A stretch of 12,434 bases of DNA, taken from assembly GCA_903864555.1 (NCBI GenBank), contig CAIPGJ010000530.1:1-12434 (forward strand), given 5' to 3'. Below the pieces are notes generated by a model. The model did no database searches and was not told the DNA's origin. It saw nothing but the letters and a program-made list of their open reading frames with translations. Origin of the DNA: an uncultured Pseudomonadota bacterium (GTDB taxonomy: Bacteria > Pseudomonadota > Gammaproteobacteria > Burkholderiales > SG8-39). Positions within the stretch are counted from its first letter, which is position 1. The number at the start of each line of letters is the position of its first letter. A program made the position numbers and the translations under genes. Shown here one piece after another: positions 1-6,897 of the stretch.

Positions 1-2
1 AT

Positions 3-575
3 CCCGACCTCGAACCCTTATGGGCCGAGGCGCAGGAGCACGACCTGGCGGTGGCGCTGCACACCTTCACCGCCTATCCCCCCTATGCGCCGGGCGGCCA
101 GGACACCTGGGGCAACCGCATGCTGCAGACCTCCTGTGCGCACCCCTGGTGCGGCCAGCGCAACATCGCCGCGCTGATTGGCGGCGGCGTCATGGAGCGC
201 TACCCGCGCCTGCGCGTGGGCACCCTGGAAGCCGGCCATGGCTGGCTGCCCAACTGGTTGCTGCGCCTGGACGAGATGTGGCGCACCATGCGCCCGGCCA
301 TGTCCGATGACGCCAAGCGCAAGCCCAGCGAATACGCGCTGTCCGGGCGTTACTTCCAGAGCATCGACATCTTCGAGGGCGAGAAGATGACCCAGGCGGT
401 GAACGACCTGATCGGCGACCACGTGCTGATGTTCGGCTCCGACTACCCGCACGGGGAGAGCTACTACCCCGAGTCGGCCAATATCGTCACGAAATGGAAC
501 CTGCCCGAGGCGAGCAAGCAGAAGCTGCTGTGGGATAACGCGGCGAAGTTCTATGCCAGGAGCGGGCTGAAGTAG
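3..575 (+). CDS. Amidohydrolase (ACMSD-like), C-terminal part
   Basis: This is the 3' portion of an amidohydrolase-2 family gene; the start lies left of the window and the reading frame is open from base 3. The family (aminocarboxymuconate-semialdehyde decarboxylase and relatives) are cytosolic metal-dependent TIM-barrel enzymes that decarboxylate or hydrolyse ring-cleavage products and aromatic acids. Visible family signatures are PLWAEAQEHDLAVALH, whose His is the expected barrel metal ligand, LEAGHGWLPNWLLRLDE in the middle, and FGSDYPHGE near the C-terminus, whose Asp is the expected catalytic/metal Asp. The ending NAAKFY fits the usual C-terminus, so the 3' end looks intact (TAG at 573-575). 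It converges on the Bug receptor gene at 681-1694. The substrate cannot be told from this part. A GTG at 51 could be taken as a start, but homologous sequence continues in frame upstream of it, so it is internal. Confidence 0.88.
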   Translation, partial: PDLEPLWAEAQEHDLAVALHTFTAYPPYAPGGQDTWGNRMLQTSCAHPWCGQRNIAALIGGGVMERYPRLRVGTLEAGHGWLPNWLLRLDEMWRTMRPAMSDDAKRKPSEYALSGRYFQSIDIFEGEKMTQAVNDLIGDHVLMFGSDYPHGESYYPESANIVTKWNLPEASKQKLLWDNAAKFYARSGLK

Positions 576-614
576 GTCGGCGGCGGTCCGGGGTGGCACA
601 GATCTTTGTCAGTT

Positions 615-638
615 GATCCAGCGGGCCTGCGCCGGATC
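615..638. terminator. Hairpin between convergent genes, possible terminator
   Basis: The 105-bp gap between two convergent genes holds a hairpin. Arms GATCCAGCG (615-623) and CGCCGGATC (630-638) pair with one mismatch around a 6-base loop. There is no T-run on either side, so an intrinsic terminator is not proven. Position between two gene ends is the main argument. Confidence 0.3.
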
Positions 639-680
639 GGGCCTGGCAGTATTTCCACGGTGTCTGTTGCGCCCCTACGT

Positions 681-1694
681 TTAATCCACTTTGATGCCCA
701 CGTCCTTGATGAATTTTGTCCATCTTGGAATTTCAACCTTCAGCCATTGAGCGAACTCTTCGGGCGAATTCGCCACCGGCTCTGCGCCTTCGTCCGCCAG
801 GCGTTTAATGACCTCCGCTGAACGCATGGCTTTCACCACTTCCGCATTCAGCTTGTCGATGACGGGCTTCGGGGATCCTGCCGTCGTGAAGATGCCCTGC
901 CAGCTGCCCATCTCGTATCCGGGATAGCCCGCTTCTATCATGGTGGGTACATCAGCTACCAGGGCTGTACGGCGGATACTGGTGACGGCAAGCGGGTGCA
1001 GCTTGCCGGCGCGGATTTGTCCGATCACCGAAGGCAAGGTGGCGAAGCTCAGATGCAGCCGTCCGGCCATGACGTCCAGGAGCACGCTGGCCGCAGCCTT
1101 GTAGGGCACATGCGTCATCTCTATCCCGGCCATCTTGTTCAGCAGTTCTCCGGCCAGATGTGTCGACCCCCCGTTTCCTGACGAGCCGAAATTGAGTTCG
1201 CCGGGCCTGGCCCTGGCCAGCGCCACGAGTTCCTTGACGCTGCGCGCCGGTACAGAGGTCCCGACGACCAGGATGTTTGGCGCGTTGGAGGACATCGTGA
1301 TCGGAGCAAGGTCCTTCAGCGGATCGTACGGGAGGTTCGGGTACAGCCCTGGATTTGTGCCGAAGGAACTGCCCGTCAGCAGCACTGTGTAGCCGTCAGG
1401 GGTTGCTCGCACTGTTGTTTCCGTTGCCTGGATACCGCTGCCGCCCGGGCGGTTTTCGACCACGAAGCTCTGCTTCAGGGATTCGCTCAGCCGGCTAGCC
1501 ACGAGGCGGCCAATGAAGTCGGCATTGCCCCCTGCTGACTGGGCGATGATGAAGCGGACCGGCTTTGCGGGATAGAGGGGAGGCTTGCCTTGCGCCAGCA
1601 GCAGGGAAGGTGATAGTGCAAGCGTGATACACAGCGCAGCCGTTGCTGCGGTAATTGTCGGTACGTTCTTTATTGTATTTTTCTTGATTTTCAT
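681..1694 (-). CDS. Bug/TctC-family periplasmic substrate-binding protein
   Basis: The 337-aa product is a full-length Bug (Bordetella uptake gene) receptor, the extracytoplasmic solute-binding protein family of tripartite tricarboxylate transport, which generally binds carboxylates. A lysine-rich N-terminus (MKIKKNTIKN) and a hydrophobic stretch form a signal peptide with likely cleavage near residue 34 (LLLA/QG). The mature part starts with the family pattern YPAKPVRFIIAQSAGGNAD, then NRPGGSG, TPDGYT, LNFGSSGNGG, THVPYK, DVPTMIEAGYPGYE and KLNAEV, all in the usual order. The ATG is preceded by AGGAGG (complement of 1700-1705) at 5-nt spacing, which fixes the start. No TctA/TctB membrane genes are in the window, so it is an orphan receptor, as is common in Burkholderiales. 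It lies downstream of the LysR and cupin genes on the same strand, but a 362-bp gap suggests its own promoter. The ligand is unknown. Confidence 0.95.
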   Translation of the reverse strand: MKIKKNTIKNVPTITAATAALCITLALSPSLLLAQGKPPLYPAKPVRFIIAQSAGGNADFIGRLVASRLSESLKQSFVVENRPGGSGIQATETTVRATPDGYTVLLTGSSFGTNPGLYPNLPYDPLKDLAPITMSSNAPNILVVGTSVPARSVKELVALARARPGELNFGSSGNGGSTHLAGELLNKMAGIEMTHVPYKAAASVLLDVMAGRLHLSFATLPSVIGQIRAGKLHPLAVTSIRRTALVADVPTMIEAGYPGYEMGSWQGIFTTAGSPKPVIDKLNAEVVKAMRSAEVIKRLADEGAEPVANSPEEFAQWLKVEIPRWTKFIKDVGIKVD

Positions 1695-1746
1695 TGTCCC
1701 CTCCTGTGAATTTCTCGCCCACGCGCAGAAGCCGTTCTTGCGTCAA

Positions 1747-1800
1747 TTCAGTTTTGCGCTTGCAACAGTTTTGGTTGACTGGGATCGCCGCCAAACTGAA
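1747..1800. promoter_or_regulatory. Repeat set upstream of the Bug gene, possible operator
   Basis: Three related short motifs lie 50-105 bp upstream of the minus-strand Bug start. TTCAGTTTTG is at 1747-1756, CAGTTTTGG at 1766-1774, and the inverse CCAAACTGAA at 1791-1800. The outer two contain perfect 8-bp inverted arms, TTCAGTTT and AAACTGAA. Spacing and location suit a regulator site, but I cannot match it to a known operator or place a convincing promoter. Confidence 0.25.
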
Positions 1801-1842
1801 GGCCAGGATCGGCCAAACCTGGGACAAGCCAGCCAGGCCGTC

Positions 1843-2047
1843 GTACTGGTAATTGCGATGATGGGCAAGGCTTGTTCCGCCGCCGTGCCCGATCTGCCCA
1901 ATGTGTCCGAGCAGGGTTATCCCGACCATGAGGCCTATGGTACGGCATGTTCGGACCGGTCGGCCTCGCCGCGCGAGATCACATGAAGCTCAACCGGATA
2001 TTCAATGCCACGCTCAGGTGCCCGACACGATCAAGGCACATGGGCTT
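1843..2047 (+). pseudogene. Decayed C-terminal fragment of a Bug receptor gene
   Basis: The otherwise gene-free stretch 1695-2056 contains Bug-family C-terminal sequence scattered over three frames of the + strand. One frame gives AVPDLPNVSEQGYPDHEAYG (about 1879-1938). A second gives FGPVGL, and the first resumes with SPREIT. The second then gives MKLNRIFNATL (1983-2015), and the third gives VPDTIKAHGL (2018-2047). Read in order these match the family layout VPT-EAGYP-YEAYG-FGP-G-P-EI--KLN--I--AL---I. Four or more small indels have occurred. No N-terminal two-thirds is recognisable, and the last roughly 40 residues are missing where the remnant meets the 3' end of the cupin gene. It is on the opposite strand from the intact Bug gene beside it and is not simply a duplicate of that gene's end. 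Confidence 0.75.
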
Positions 2048-2056
2048 CGTGGTCTG

Positions 2057-2440
2057 TCAGACCACCTTCACATCATCATCCAGAGCCACAAAGCACACCA
2101 GGCGGTCGCCATCGCCGTGGCCGCGGGTCAGGTGGCCCTTGCCGGTGAGGTCTTCCAGCAGCGTGGCCACACCGGGTTTGACCACCAGTTTCTGGCCGTC
2201 GCCGGTTTCGATCTCGCCTTCACCGTAGAAGGTGATGCCCATCTGGCGGCGCGGCGCGGTGTGCCAGCGTTCCTTCATGCTGCGCGGCAACCGCTTGATG
2301 ACGAAGCCGCTGCCATTCATTTTCGGTGAGGTCCAGCCACCGGTCTGCTGCTCGGTCAGCGTGAAGGGAATTTTCTCCATGCTGCTCGAGCCGTCAGGCT
2401 TGCTGAAGATGCGCCAGACTTCCAATGTCTGATTGGACAT
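2057..2440 (-). CDS. Small cupin-fold protein
   Basis: The product is a 127-aa single-domain protein best read as an RmlC-like cupin. A histidine-bearing strand (WHTAPRRQ, His60) leads into a G-E-G-turn (FYGEGEIETGDG, residues 71-82). The second half has PGVATLLEDLTGKGHLTRGHGD with His103 and His108. The His pattern is looser than the canonical cupin motif, so metal binding is uncertain. I chose the ATG at 2438-2440 because a strong AGGAGGA (complement of 2447-2453) sits 6 nt upstream; the frame stays open further upstream (to 2515), but those residues look non-conserved. It lies downstream of the LysR gene on the same strand with a 177-bp gap. Small cupins of this sort often sit beside aromatic or carboxylate catabolic genes. 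Its role here, whether enzymatic, isomerase-like or ligand-sensing, is unknown. Confidence 0.8.
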   Translation of the reverse strand: MSNQTLEVWRIFSKPDGSSSMEKIPFTLTEQQTGGWTSPKMNGSGFVIKRLPRSMKERWHTAPRRQMGITFYGEGEIETGDGQKLVVKPGVATLLEDLTGKGHLTRGHGDGDRLVCFVALDDDVKVV

Positions 2441-2617
2441 GCGGACTCCTCCTGTATTGGGTTTGTCGGGGCATTGTAGTGGCTGAGCGCCGTGCCTCGT
2501 GGTCGGGGGTGGCACCCCGAGATGGGCGGCAAGCTGGCGCGCCAGGTCACCAGCCGGACCCCGGCGCAGGCCACCGGAAAGTCGGCGGCAGGATGGCGAC
2601 GCCGCAGCCGAGTCCCC
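2441..2617. other. Intergenic gap between LysR and cupin genes
   Basis: This gap holds the cupin ribosome-binding site and a short GC hairpin (GGGGT at 2506-2510 pairing with ACCCC at 2514-2518, 3-base loop). The hairpin may separate the LysR and cupin messages, but it has no T-run in the right place. I see no gene in it. Confidence 0.4.
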
Positions 2618-3559
2618 TCAGGGGCGGCGTCGGGTCGGTTGTGGCTGGAGTCCTGCCTCGATCCGTGCCCGGTTCCAGTCCGGCGCCAGCAACTGGATGA
2701 AGTCCACCATGTGCGAGCGCAAGGGGCGGTTGCGGTGCACCGCGATCTTGGTATGGGCGGGCGGAAACAGATTGCCGGTGTCCATGGCGCGCAGTCCCGA
2801 GTCGCGGTCACGCGAGTACACGAACTCCGGCACGATGGCGATGCCCAGGCCGCTTTCCACGCAGGCCTTGATCACGTCCGAATTGATGGCATTGAGCGCC
2901 ACGATGGGCGTGATGCCGGCCCTGGCAAACACATCGATGAACTGCTGTCGCGTCGGCACGGACTGCTCGTACATCACCAGTGGATAGGCGGCGATGTCCT
3001 TCAGGTCCAGCCCGGTGTGGCCGAGCAGCGGATGGCCCGGCGGTGCGACCAGGATGCGCCGGTAATCATGGCAGTTGAAGACAAACACGTCCTGGAAGCT
3101 GCCGTCGTCGATCGGGCACAGGCCGATGTCGGCATCGCCTCTGGACATCTCCGTGATGACCTCGATCACGTTGCAGTGGCGCACCGAGATGCGCACATGC
3201 GGATGCGATGCCGAGAAAGCCTTGAGCACTTCGGGCAGGATGTAGCGGGCCTGGGTGTGCGTGGTGACAATGGACAGTTCCTCCATGGCCTCGCGCGTCC
3301 GGGATTCCGCCAGTTGCTGGATGTGGTGGATGTTGGTCAGCACCGTCGCGATGTGCCCGACGATGATTTCGCCGCTGGGGGTGAGGGCGACCAGGCGGTT
3401 CCTGTCGCGCGAGAACAGTTCCAGGCGCAGCTCCTCTTCCAGTGCACGGATCTGCTGGCTCACCCCGGGCTGGGACGTGTGCAGTGCGCGCGCGGCGCGC
3501 GACACGCTGAGCCCGTTGCGGACCACTTCATGGACGTATTGCAGCTGGCGTAGTTTCAT
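2618..3559 (-). CDS. LysR-family transcriptional regulator, CysB-like
   Basis: The 313-aa product is a LysR-type regulator. The N-terminus MKLRQLQYVHEVVRNGLSVS with a helix-turn-helix over about residues 18-43 (RAARALHTSQPGVSQQIRALEEEL) is very close to the CysB/Cbl branch, which begins MKLxQLxxxxEVV and carries TSQPGVSxxI. The rest is the two-lobed effector domain, with THTQARYILPEVLKAF, GDADIGL and the late GLGIAIVPEFVY segment. I start it at the ATG at 3557-3559, matching the family start and with AGGA upstream; a GTG 33 bases further out adds residues foreign to the family. It is transcribed away from the catabolic cluster, and a LysR-type operator lies in the shared intergenic region, so it most likely controls that cluster and itself. 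The CysB resemblance does not by itself imply sulfur control; the inducer is probably a pathway intermediate. Confidence 0.93.
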   Translation of the reverse strand: MKLRQLQYVHEVVRNGLSVSRAARALHTSQPGVSQQIRALEEELRLELFSRDRNRLVALTPSGEIIVGHIATVLTNIHHIQQLAESRTREAMEELSIVTTHTQARYILPEVLKAFSASHPHVRISVRHCNVIEVITEMSRGDADIGLCPIDDGSFQDVFVFNCHDYRRILVAPPGHPLLGHTGLDLKDIAAYPLVMYEQSVPTRQQFIDVFARAGITPIVALNAINSDVIKACVESGLGIAIVPEFVYSRDRDSGLRAMDTGNLFPPAHTKIAVHRNRPLRSHMVDFIQLLAPDWNRARIEAGLQPQPTRRRP

Positions 3560-3653
3560 GGAATCCTGGCTCCAGCTTATAAGTACTGGCACTGCAGTGA
3601 AGGGGTAATCGTTGGATTGCTGCGGTGCGGCATGACGGGGATTGTTGGGCGGA

Positions 3654-3672
3654 TCATAACTGCAGCTTATGA
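3654..3672. promoter_or_regulatory. LysR-type operator, TCATAA-N7-TTATGA
   Basis: A perfect 6-bp inverted repeat, TCATAA (3654-3659) and TTATGA (3667-3672), is separated by 7 bp. It fits the LysR-family T-N11-A rule and resembles the ATAC-N7-GTAT form. It lies between the divergent LysR gene and the CoA-transferase gene, about 98 bp before the latter's ATG. The octamer CAGCTTAT at 3663-3670, which overlaps the right arm, recurs at 3573-3580 just outside the LysR start. That is the expected arrangement for a regulator that activates the operon and represses itself. Confidence 0.6.
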
Positions 3673-3690
3673 CTCATGCAAAACCCTTCC

Positions 3691-3719
3691 TTCCGTCCAG
3701 CCCTTGGCGGGTCTAGCAT
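3691..3719 (+). promoter_or_regulatory. Possible promoter of the CoA-transferase cluster
   Basis: A -10-like TAGCAT (3714-3719) lies 17 bp after a poor -35 (TTCCGT, 3691-3696). A weak -35 is normal for an activator-dependent promoter. A start near 3726 would put the LysR-type operator centred at about -63, the usual activation position. This is inference from spacing only. Confidence 0.25.
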
Positions 3720-3770
3720 CGCAGACTGGTCACCGTCCATTTCCTGCATTGGCAAGGCACTCGGATCAGC

Positions 3771-4958
3771 ATGAAGCACCTCGAAGGCATCAAGGTTCTC
3801 GACCTGGGTTCGGCACTGGCCGGACCTTTCAGTGCGACGTTGCTGTCCGACCTCGGCGCCGAGGTCATCAAGGTGGAAAAGCCGCGCGGTGGCGACATGA
3901 TGCGTTTCACCGACAAGTATGTTCAGGGGCAAAGCGGCTACTACCTGGGCGTCAATCGCGGCAAGGATGGCGTCACCATCGACATCCGCGTGCCCGAAGG
4001 CCAGGCACTGATCCGCAAGCTGGCCGCCGACGCGGATGTGCTGATCGAGAATTTCCGCTCCCACCGCATGGCCGAATGGGGCCTGGGTTATGAGGATCTG
4101 GCTGCCATCAATCCGCGCCTGGTGTATTGCTCCATCACCGCCTTTGGCGATGCCAAGGGGCACGAGACCGAAGGGGGCAATGACATCGTCGCCCAGGCGG
4201 CCTCGGGCATCATGGACCTCACTGGCGAGGTGGGGCGCTCGCCGGTGAAAACCGGGCCATCGATCGTCGATGTCGGCGGCGCCCTGTATGCCACCATCGG
4301 CATTCTGGCCGCCCTCAACAAGCGCCACCACACAGGCCGCGGCGAGCATCTTCGCCTCTCCCTGATGGAAGCGGCCTGGGGCATGATGCCCAACTTCATG
4401 CTGAGCGTGCTCAACGGCACGCCCGATTACACGCGCCAGGGCAGCGCCCATCCGCAACTGTCGCCCTATCAGGCCTTCAAGGCCGGTGACAGCCAGTATC
4501 TGGTGGTGGGCGTCTTCCATCTCAATTCATGGAAGGGCTTCTGCTCCGCCATTGGTCGTGCCGACCTCATCGAGGATGAGCGCTTCAAGGCCAACTGGAA
4601 CCGCGTGAAGAACCGCGAGGAACTGAACAGCATCATCGACGCGGAACTGCTCAAGCGCTCGCGTGCCGAATGGCTGACGCTGTTTGGCGAGCAGGGCGTG
4701 CTGGCCGCTCCGGTGTTGAGCGTGGCCGATTCCATGGCGCACTTCCGCCCGCTGCTCGATGGCCTGGTGCAGCCGGCCATGCATGCCAGCCTGGGGCCGC
4801 TCGACATGCTGCGCCTGCCGGTGCGCTTCGAGACCGTGGGTGAGGGGCCGCCGCTGCGCGCGGCACCCGAACTGGGTGAGCACACGAATGAGCGATTGCT
4901 CGGGCTCGGTCTCAGTCAGACCGAGATCGACAGGCTGAAGAAGCTTGGTGTGGTCTGA
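3771..4958 (+). CDS. CaiB/BaiF family III CoA-transferase (first)
   Basis: The 395-aa product is a class III acyl-CoA transferase, which moves CoA from a donor thioester to a free carboxylic acid in the cytosol and forms part of an interlocked dimer. Family signatures run in order: HLEGIKVLDLGSALAGPF at the start, SDLGAEVIKVEKPRGGD (residues 26-42), the NRGKDGVTIDI strand (62-72), LIENFRSHRMAEWGLGYEDL (91-110) and GPSIVDVGGALYATIGILAAL. Asp167 in that last motif is the expected nucleophile that carries the mixed anhydride/thioester. Length is normal for the family. The ATG has only a weak Shine-Dalgarno (CGGA), which is unusual beside the strong sites of its neighbours, but the N-terminus matches the family exactly. 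It is the first gene of the cluster, so it probably activates the incoming acid. Donor and acceptor cannot be read from sequence. Confidence 0.93.
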   Translation: MKHLEGIKVLDLGSALAGPFSATLLSDLGAEVIKVEKPRGGDMMRFTDKYVQGQSGYYLGVNRGKDGVTIDIRVPEGQALIRKLAADADVLIENFRSHRMAEWGLGYEDLAAINPRLVYCSITAFGDAKGHETEGGNDIVAQAASGIMDLTGEVGRSPVKTGPSIVDVGGALYATIGILAALNKRHHTGRGEHLRLSLMEAAWGMMPNFMLSVLNGTPDYTRQGSAHPQLSPYQAFKAGDSQYLVVGVFHLNSWKGFCSAIGRADLIEDERFKANWNRVKNREELNSIIDAELLKRSRAEWLTLFGEQGVLAAPVLSVADSMAHFRPLLDGLVQPAMHASLGPLDMLRLPVRFETVGEGPPLRAAPELGEHTNERLLGLGLSQTEIDRLKKLGVV

Positions 4959-5003
4959 AGGCCCCACTCCAGGAAAACGGAATTTAAAAGGAAGGAAACA
5001 GTC

Positions 5004-5951
5004 ATGAAAAAGTCGGTCAACACAGCCCTGATTGCCATTGCCAGCGGGTTGGCAAGCTGCCTGGTGCAGGCGCAGACATTTCCCTCGAAGCCCCTGACCA
5101 TCCTGGTGGGTACCGGGGCCGGCGGCAACCCCGACACCATCGCCCGGGTGTTCAAGGCGCAGGTGGACAAGAAGTGGAAACAGACGGTGATCGTCGACAA
5201 CCGCACCGGTGCAGGCGGCGCGATTGCCCTGCGCGTGCTGGCCCAGTCGGCCCCCGATGGTCATACGCTGATGTCGGGCGCCTCGGCTACGCATGGCCTG
5301 TTCTTCAAGGATCCGGGTTTCCGCTTCGAGGACCTGACACCGGCATCGGTGGTCGGGGTGTCGCTCTACGGCCTGCTGGTCAGCAAGTCGTTGAACCTCA
5401 AGACACTGAATGAATTCGTGGCCTGGGCCAAGGCCAATCCGGCGAAGCTCAATTTCGGTGTGATTCCGTCCACTTCGCACGAGATCGAAGTGAGCAACAT
5501 CCAGAACATGCTCGGGTTGAAGGGCACGCCGGTGCCCTACAAGGGCATGCCCGAGGTGTACACGGCGCTGATCTCCGGGGAATTGCAGGCAAGCATCCAT
5601 TCCAATTCGCCGCAGGTGAAATCCGGCCAGGTGATACCGCTGGTGTTCGGCGGCCAGCAGCGCCAGCCTGACCATCCTTCCGTGCCCACCTTCAAGGAAC
5701 TGGGCCATGACTACCATCCCGGCGCCAACTTCATTGTCTATGCACGCGCCGGGTCGCCGGTGGCGAACCTGAATGTGGTGGCAGCGGAAGTGGCCGAGAT
5801 GGTGAAGGGTACGGAGTTCCAGGAGAAGATCGCCAGGCCACTGGGCATCACCGGGCTTGGTCTTTCGCATGACGCCTCGGTGAAGCACGTGAACGAGGAA
5901 TACGAGCGCGTTCGTGCCGGCGTGCAGCGCCTGGGGATCAAGCCGCAGTGA
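5004..5951 (+). CDS. Bug/TctC-family periplasmic binding protein in the operon
   Basis: The 315-aa product is a complete Bug receptor. Its signal peptide (MKKSVNTALIAIASGLASCL) probably ends at VQA/QT near residue 23. The mature sequence shows FPSKPLTILVGTGAGGNPDTIAR, NRTGAGG, APDGHTL, LNFGVIPSTSHE, VPYKGMPE and VPTFKELGHDY, the normal order of family motifs. GGAAGGAAA stands just upstream of the ATG, and the gene follows the CoA-transferase stop by 45 bp. Being embedded in the operon, it is likely the capture protein for the acid or a related carboxylate that the cluster degrades, although no TctAB transporter is encoded here. Its middle is clearly similar to the broken Bug gene at the right edge of the window (shared ASVVGVS, NFGVIP, PYK, PQV-SGQ, VPTF-EL), so the two are paralogues of one subgroup, different from the Bug gene at 681-1694. 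Confidence 0.95.
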   Translation: MKKSVNTALIAIASGLASCLVQAQTFPSKPLTILVGTGAGGNPDTIARVFKAQVDKKWKQTVIVDNRTGAGGAIALRVLAQSAPDGHTLMSGASATHGLFFKDPGFRFEDLTPASVVGVSLYGLLVSKSLNLKTLNEFVAWAKANPAKLNFGVIPSTSHEIEVSNIQNMLGLKGTPVPYKGMPEVYTALISGELQASIHSNSPQVKSGQVIPLVFGGQQRQPDHPSVPTFKELGHDYHPGANFIVYARAGSPVANLNVVAAEVAEMVKGTEFQEKIARPLGITGLGLSHDASVKHVNEEYERVRAGVQRLGIKPQ

Positions 5952-5982
5952 GCATGGCACGGACCGAGCAGGGGGATGTGCG

Positions 5983-6897
5983 ATGAGGCAGTATGGCAAT
6001 CTGGACAGCCTGCGGCTGGCACCGGCGCAGGTGCTGTTCTCGAAGGATGGTCGCACCGGCGTCGCGCGCATCATCCTCAACCGTCCAGAAAAGCATAACG
6101 CGCTCAGCGTGCCGATGCGCGCGCGCATCGCCGAACTGATCCGGCAGTGCGACGCCGATGAGGAGGTGCGTGCACTCATCATCAGCGGCCGTGGCCCATC
6201 CTTCTGCAGCGGCAACGAGATCAACGAGGACTGGGGCCAGCGTGGCCCCGGCTACCGGCGTTTCTCGCTGACCACGGGCGTGCGCTACGGTACCGACATG
6301 ACCTATGGGCGCCTGGGCTTTTCGCAGGCGCTGTCGCGCTCGTCGAAGATCACCATCGTGCAGATGCATGGCTATTGTGCGGCAGCCGCCTATTTCATGA
6401 TCGCCACCAAGTGCGACTTCGTCATTGCCGCACCGGATGCGCGCATCGGCGCGCTGGAGGCGAGGTTCCTCGGGCCGGCCGGCGCCGTGTCACACATTCA
6501 TCTCAACCGCATCCTCGGTACCAAGGCGGCCCGTCGCCTGGGCTACACCGCGGAGCCGATTTCCGGTGAGGAGGCATTGCGGCTGGGATTGGCGCATCGC
6601 TGCGTCCCCGAAGCGCATCTGGAGAAGGAAACCGGGACGTTTGCTGCCCGCCTGGCACGGCGGCCATCCGGCGAGCTTGGCTATTTGAAGTCGCGCATCC
6701 TCGCCGGTGAGGGGCTGCTCGATTCGCATCTGCCGGTCATGCCGGGATTGCTGCTGTCGCATTTCTTCCAGACCGAGCCGGATGAACTGCAGTTCTGGAA
6801 GGCGGTGAAGGCAGGTGGCGTGGCCGGTGCGCTAAAGGAAGACAAGAAGCGCGCCGCCGGCGCCAGGCCTGCACGGGCAGCGGGGCCGAAGGCATGA
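5983..6897 (+). CDS. Crotonase-fold protein 1 (enoyl-CoA hydratase/isomerase family)
   Basis: The 304-aa product carries the crotonase core: RIILNRPEKHNAL (29-41), the oxyanion-hole segment GPSFCSGNEI (71-80), MHGYCAAAAYFMIATKCD (128-145) and ARIGALEARFLG (153-164). Aligned by eye with rat mitochondrial hydratase, Glu159 matches catalytic Glu164. The Glu144 position is Met139, and the usual G-G-G of the second oxyanion loop is AAAA. One retained glutamate suggests an isomerase, a lyase or an unusual hydratase rather than a standard one. A segment around residues 85-118 is longer than typical, and the C-terminal tail (from about 285) is rich in Lys, Arg and Ala. I start at ATG 5983, with a GGGGG Shine-Dalgarno 7 nt upstream; the residues encoded further upstream overlap the Bug gene's end and are foreign to the family. 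It is 31 bp after the Bug gene and overlaps the next gene by 4 bp. Confidence 0.9.
   Translation: MRQYGNLDSLRLAPAQVLFSKDGRTGVARIILNRPEKHNALSVPMRARIAELIRQCDADEEVRALIISGRGPSFCSGNEINEDWGQRGPGYRRFSLTTGVRYGTDMTYGRLGFSQALSRSSKITIVQMHGYCAAAAYFMIATKCDFVIAAPDARIGALEARFLGPAGAVSHIHLNRILGTKAARRLGYTAEPISGEEALRLGLAHRCVPEAHLEKETGTFAARLARRPSGELGYLKSRILAGEGLLDSHLPVMPGLLLSHFFQTEPDELQFWKAVKAGGVAGALKEDKKRAAGARPARAAGPKA

Noticed and set aside
615..638. Hairpin as a certain intrinsic terminator
   Set aside because: The stem is good but no T-run follows on either strand, so it is listed only as a possible terminator.
1585..1986. Plus-strand frame covering the Bug signal-peptide region and upstream DNA as one gene
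   Set aside because: Only its last part resembles anything (a Bug fragment); the first half is antisense to the intact receptor gene, so it is a remnant plus shadow.
2492..3553. Long plus-strand frame opposite the LysR gene
   Set aside because: Its product is His/Asp/Arg-rich antisense of a clear LysR gene, with no domain of its own.
4527..6224. Long open frame on the minus strand (about 565 codons) opposite the CoA-transferase, Bug and first crotonase genes
   Set aside because: It is the antisense shadow of well-identified genes in GC-rich DNA. Its product has no recognisable domain and spans two gene boundaries.
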